Assembly: GCF_014203645.1 (NCBI RefSeq)
Contig: NZ_JACHJL010000006.1
Coordinates: 337,306-401,305, forward strand
Direction of reading: 5' to 3'
Source of the DNA: Streptomyces zagrosensis
Lineage (GTDB): Bacteria > Actinomycetota > Actinomycetes > Streptomycetales > Streptomycetaceae
DNA length: 64,000 nucleotides
Below are positions 63,284 through 64,000 of the stretch, in pieces (within the stretch, counting starts at the first letter, position 1; each line of letters starts with the position of its first letter). The notes below the pieces were generated by a model. It ran no database searches and had not been told where the DNA came from. It saw only the letters and a program-made list of their open reading frames with translations. The translations under genes and the position numbers were made by a program.

Positions 63284-63883
63284 TTTGGAACGCCGGACGG
63301 GGTCGTACGGGCCGCCGGTGGTTCGGTTGCACATCCGAGTTGCACATCCGATACGGGGCGGTGATGGGGCCTTCGTAGGGTGACAGGTAACGCGTGCGGC
63401 TAGCTCGGCTTCGTACGGGGCCGGGCTCGCGCACCGGCAGGCGTGTGCAGGGGCCGGGGCTCGCATTGGTCCCGATGAGCTCCACCGCCGGCCCCAGTGA
63501 TTGCCTCGCTCCGCACGGAGCCCCGACAGCGCCGGAGCAGACGGGCAGACGGAGCAGACGCGATGCAGCAGGCGGGCTCCCGCCCCGTCCCCGTTACGAG
63601 TGCCGGGGCCCCCGCCGCTTGTCAGGACGTGTCTGTGCGCTGCCCTGGCGAAGCTGGTACGGGCTTACGAGCCGTTGGCCCAGCGGTCGCCAGTGGATCT
63701 TTCGGCTCGTTGACGTGCGCACCACGAACGGGCGAAGACCAGGCGAGATGTGTTCGTCCGACTATCACCGATCGTGTGAGGTTAAAGGCTGGGTGCGCTG
63801 GCCGTGTGCCGGGTGCCGTAATCTCGAAGGCTGGAGCCCGCCGATCTCGGGACCTCGTTACACACCTTGGGGTTGCTCGCCAG
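63284..63883. other. 600-bp gap before ispG, no recognised gene
   Basis: No frame has Streptomyces-like codon use over a useful length. It must now contain the ispG promoter, because the IS element interrupts any read-through from dxr. Confidence 0.45.
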
Positions 63884-64000
63884 ATGACAGCGATTTCGCT
63901 TGGAATGCCTTCCGTTCCGACCAAGCTTGCCGACCGCCGGGTTAGCCGCCAGATTCAGGTGGGCTCGGTGGCGGTTGGTGGTGATGCTCAGATCTCCGTG
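63884..64000 (+). CDS. ispG: 4-hydroxy-3-methylbut-2-en-1-yl diphosphate synthase IspG, N-terminal part
   Basis: The first 39 codons (MTAISLGMPSVPTKLADRRV, then SRQIQVGSVAVGGDAQISV) match the start of Streptomyces IspG/GcpE. It is the iron-sulfur enzyme of the MEP pathway that converts methylerythritol cyclodiphosphate to HMBPP. The gene runs off the window end. No clear Shine-Dalgarno sequence precedes the ATG. In relatives it follows dxr and the S2P protease directly. Confidence 0.93.
   Translation, partial: MTAISLGMPSVPTKLADRRVSRQIQVGSVAVGGDAQISV

Noticed and set aside
63394..63945. 183-codon ORF upstream of ispG
   Set aside because: It overlaps the clear ispG start in another frame, and its Arg/Trp/Cys-rich sequence and low GC3 are not gene-like.

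Overview
The window is a high-GC actinobacterial chromosome segment with the gene order, codon bias and protein families of Streptomyces. Diagnostic content includes the sporulation sigma factor WhiG, a cluster of four type I signal peptidases, rare TTA codons, a ProRS without the editing insertion, and DUF2469 and PucR neighbours. Most genes are syntenic core genes. The accessory content is two insertion sequences, two decayed genes and a remarkable set of short tandem G-rich repeats.

Layout. 0-8.7 kb: end of glnD, then ffh, proS, a putative HEXXH protein, rpsP-khpA, rimM-trmD and rplS (protein targeting, ribosome and tRNA biogenesis). 8.7-14.3 kb: four lepB paralogues, a NUDIX hydrolase and a DUF2469 protein. 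14.3-19.5 kb: yraN-comM-dprA (DNA uptake and recombination), whiG and a TetR regulator, with an M23 peptidase antisense to the TetR end. 21.1-27.6 kb: rpsB-tsf, pyrH-frr-cdsA and rlmN. 27.8-32.2 kb: a TPP riboswitch followed by an ABC importer operon (binding protein, fused permease, ATPase) for thiamine or a precursor. 32.5-36.3 kb: a LOG-family protein and a degenerate ABC exporter pair. 36.8-39.3 kb: a polyamine/GABA catabolic locus in which the aminotransferase is reduced to a fragment but the Lrp/AsnC regulator and aminobutyraldehyde dehydrogenase are intact, followed by an intact IS5-family element. 41-48.5 kb: GDPD phosphodiesterase, adenosine deaminase, a DUF4190 membrane protein, a NADAR protein, a small hypothetical protein, a PAP2 phosphatase and gabT. 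49-58.3 kb: a large P-loop ATPase, a PucR regulator, an aldehyde dehydrogenase and a heavily frameshifted acyl-CoA dehydrogenase. 58.8-64 kb: the MEP-pathway genes dxr and ispG around an S2P protease, with an IS1182-family element inserted before ispG.

The most unusual signal is a dispersed family of perfect 7-bp tandem repeats (GGAGCAC, with variant GGGGCAC). It occurs in at least nine intergenic places with up to 23 units and has no stop codon in any of the six frames. Related octamer arrays (CCCCCGTG, CCCCGTCG) occur nearby. The GGGG variants form canonical G-quadruplex motifs on one strand or the other. Repeat-like words also appear inside coding regions (lepB linkers, the permease N-terminus), and one array sits exactly at the break point of the truncated aminotransferase. 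This suggests repeat expansion has shaped gene boundaries and gene loss here.

Limits. Everything was read by eye from one sequence without database searches. Start codons were chosen by Shine-Dalgarno match, family length and third-position GC. Family assignments rest on recognised motifs.
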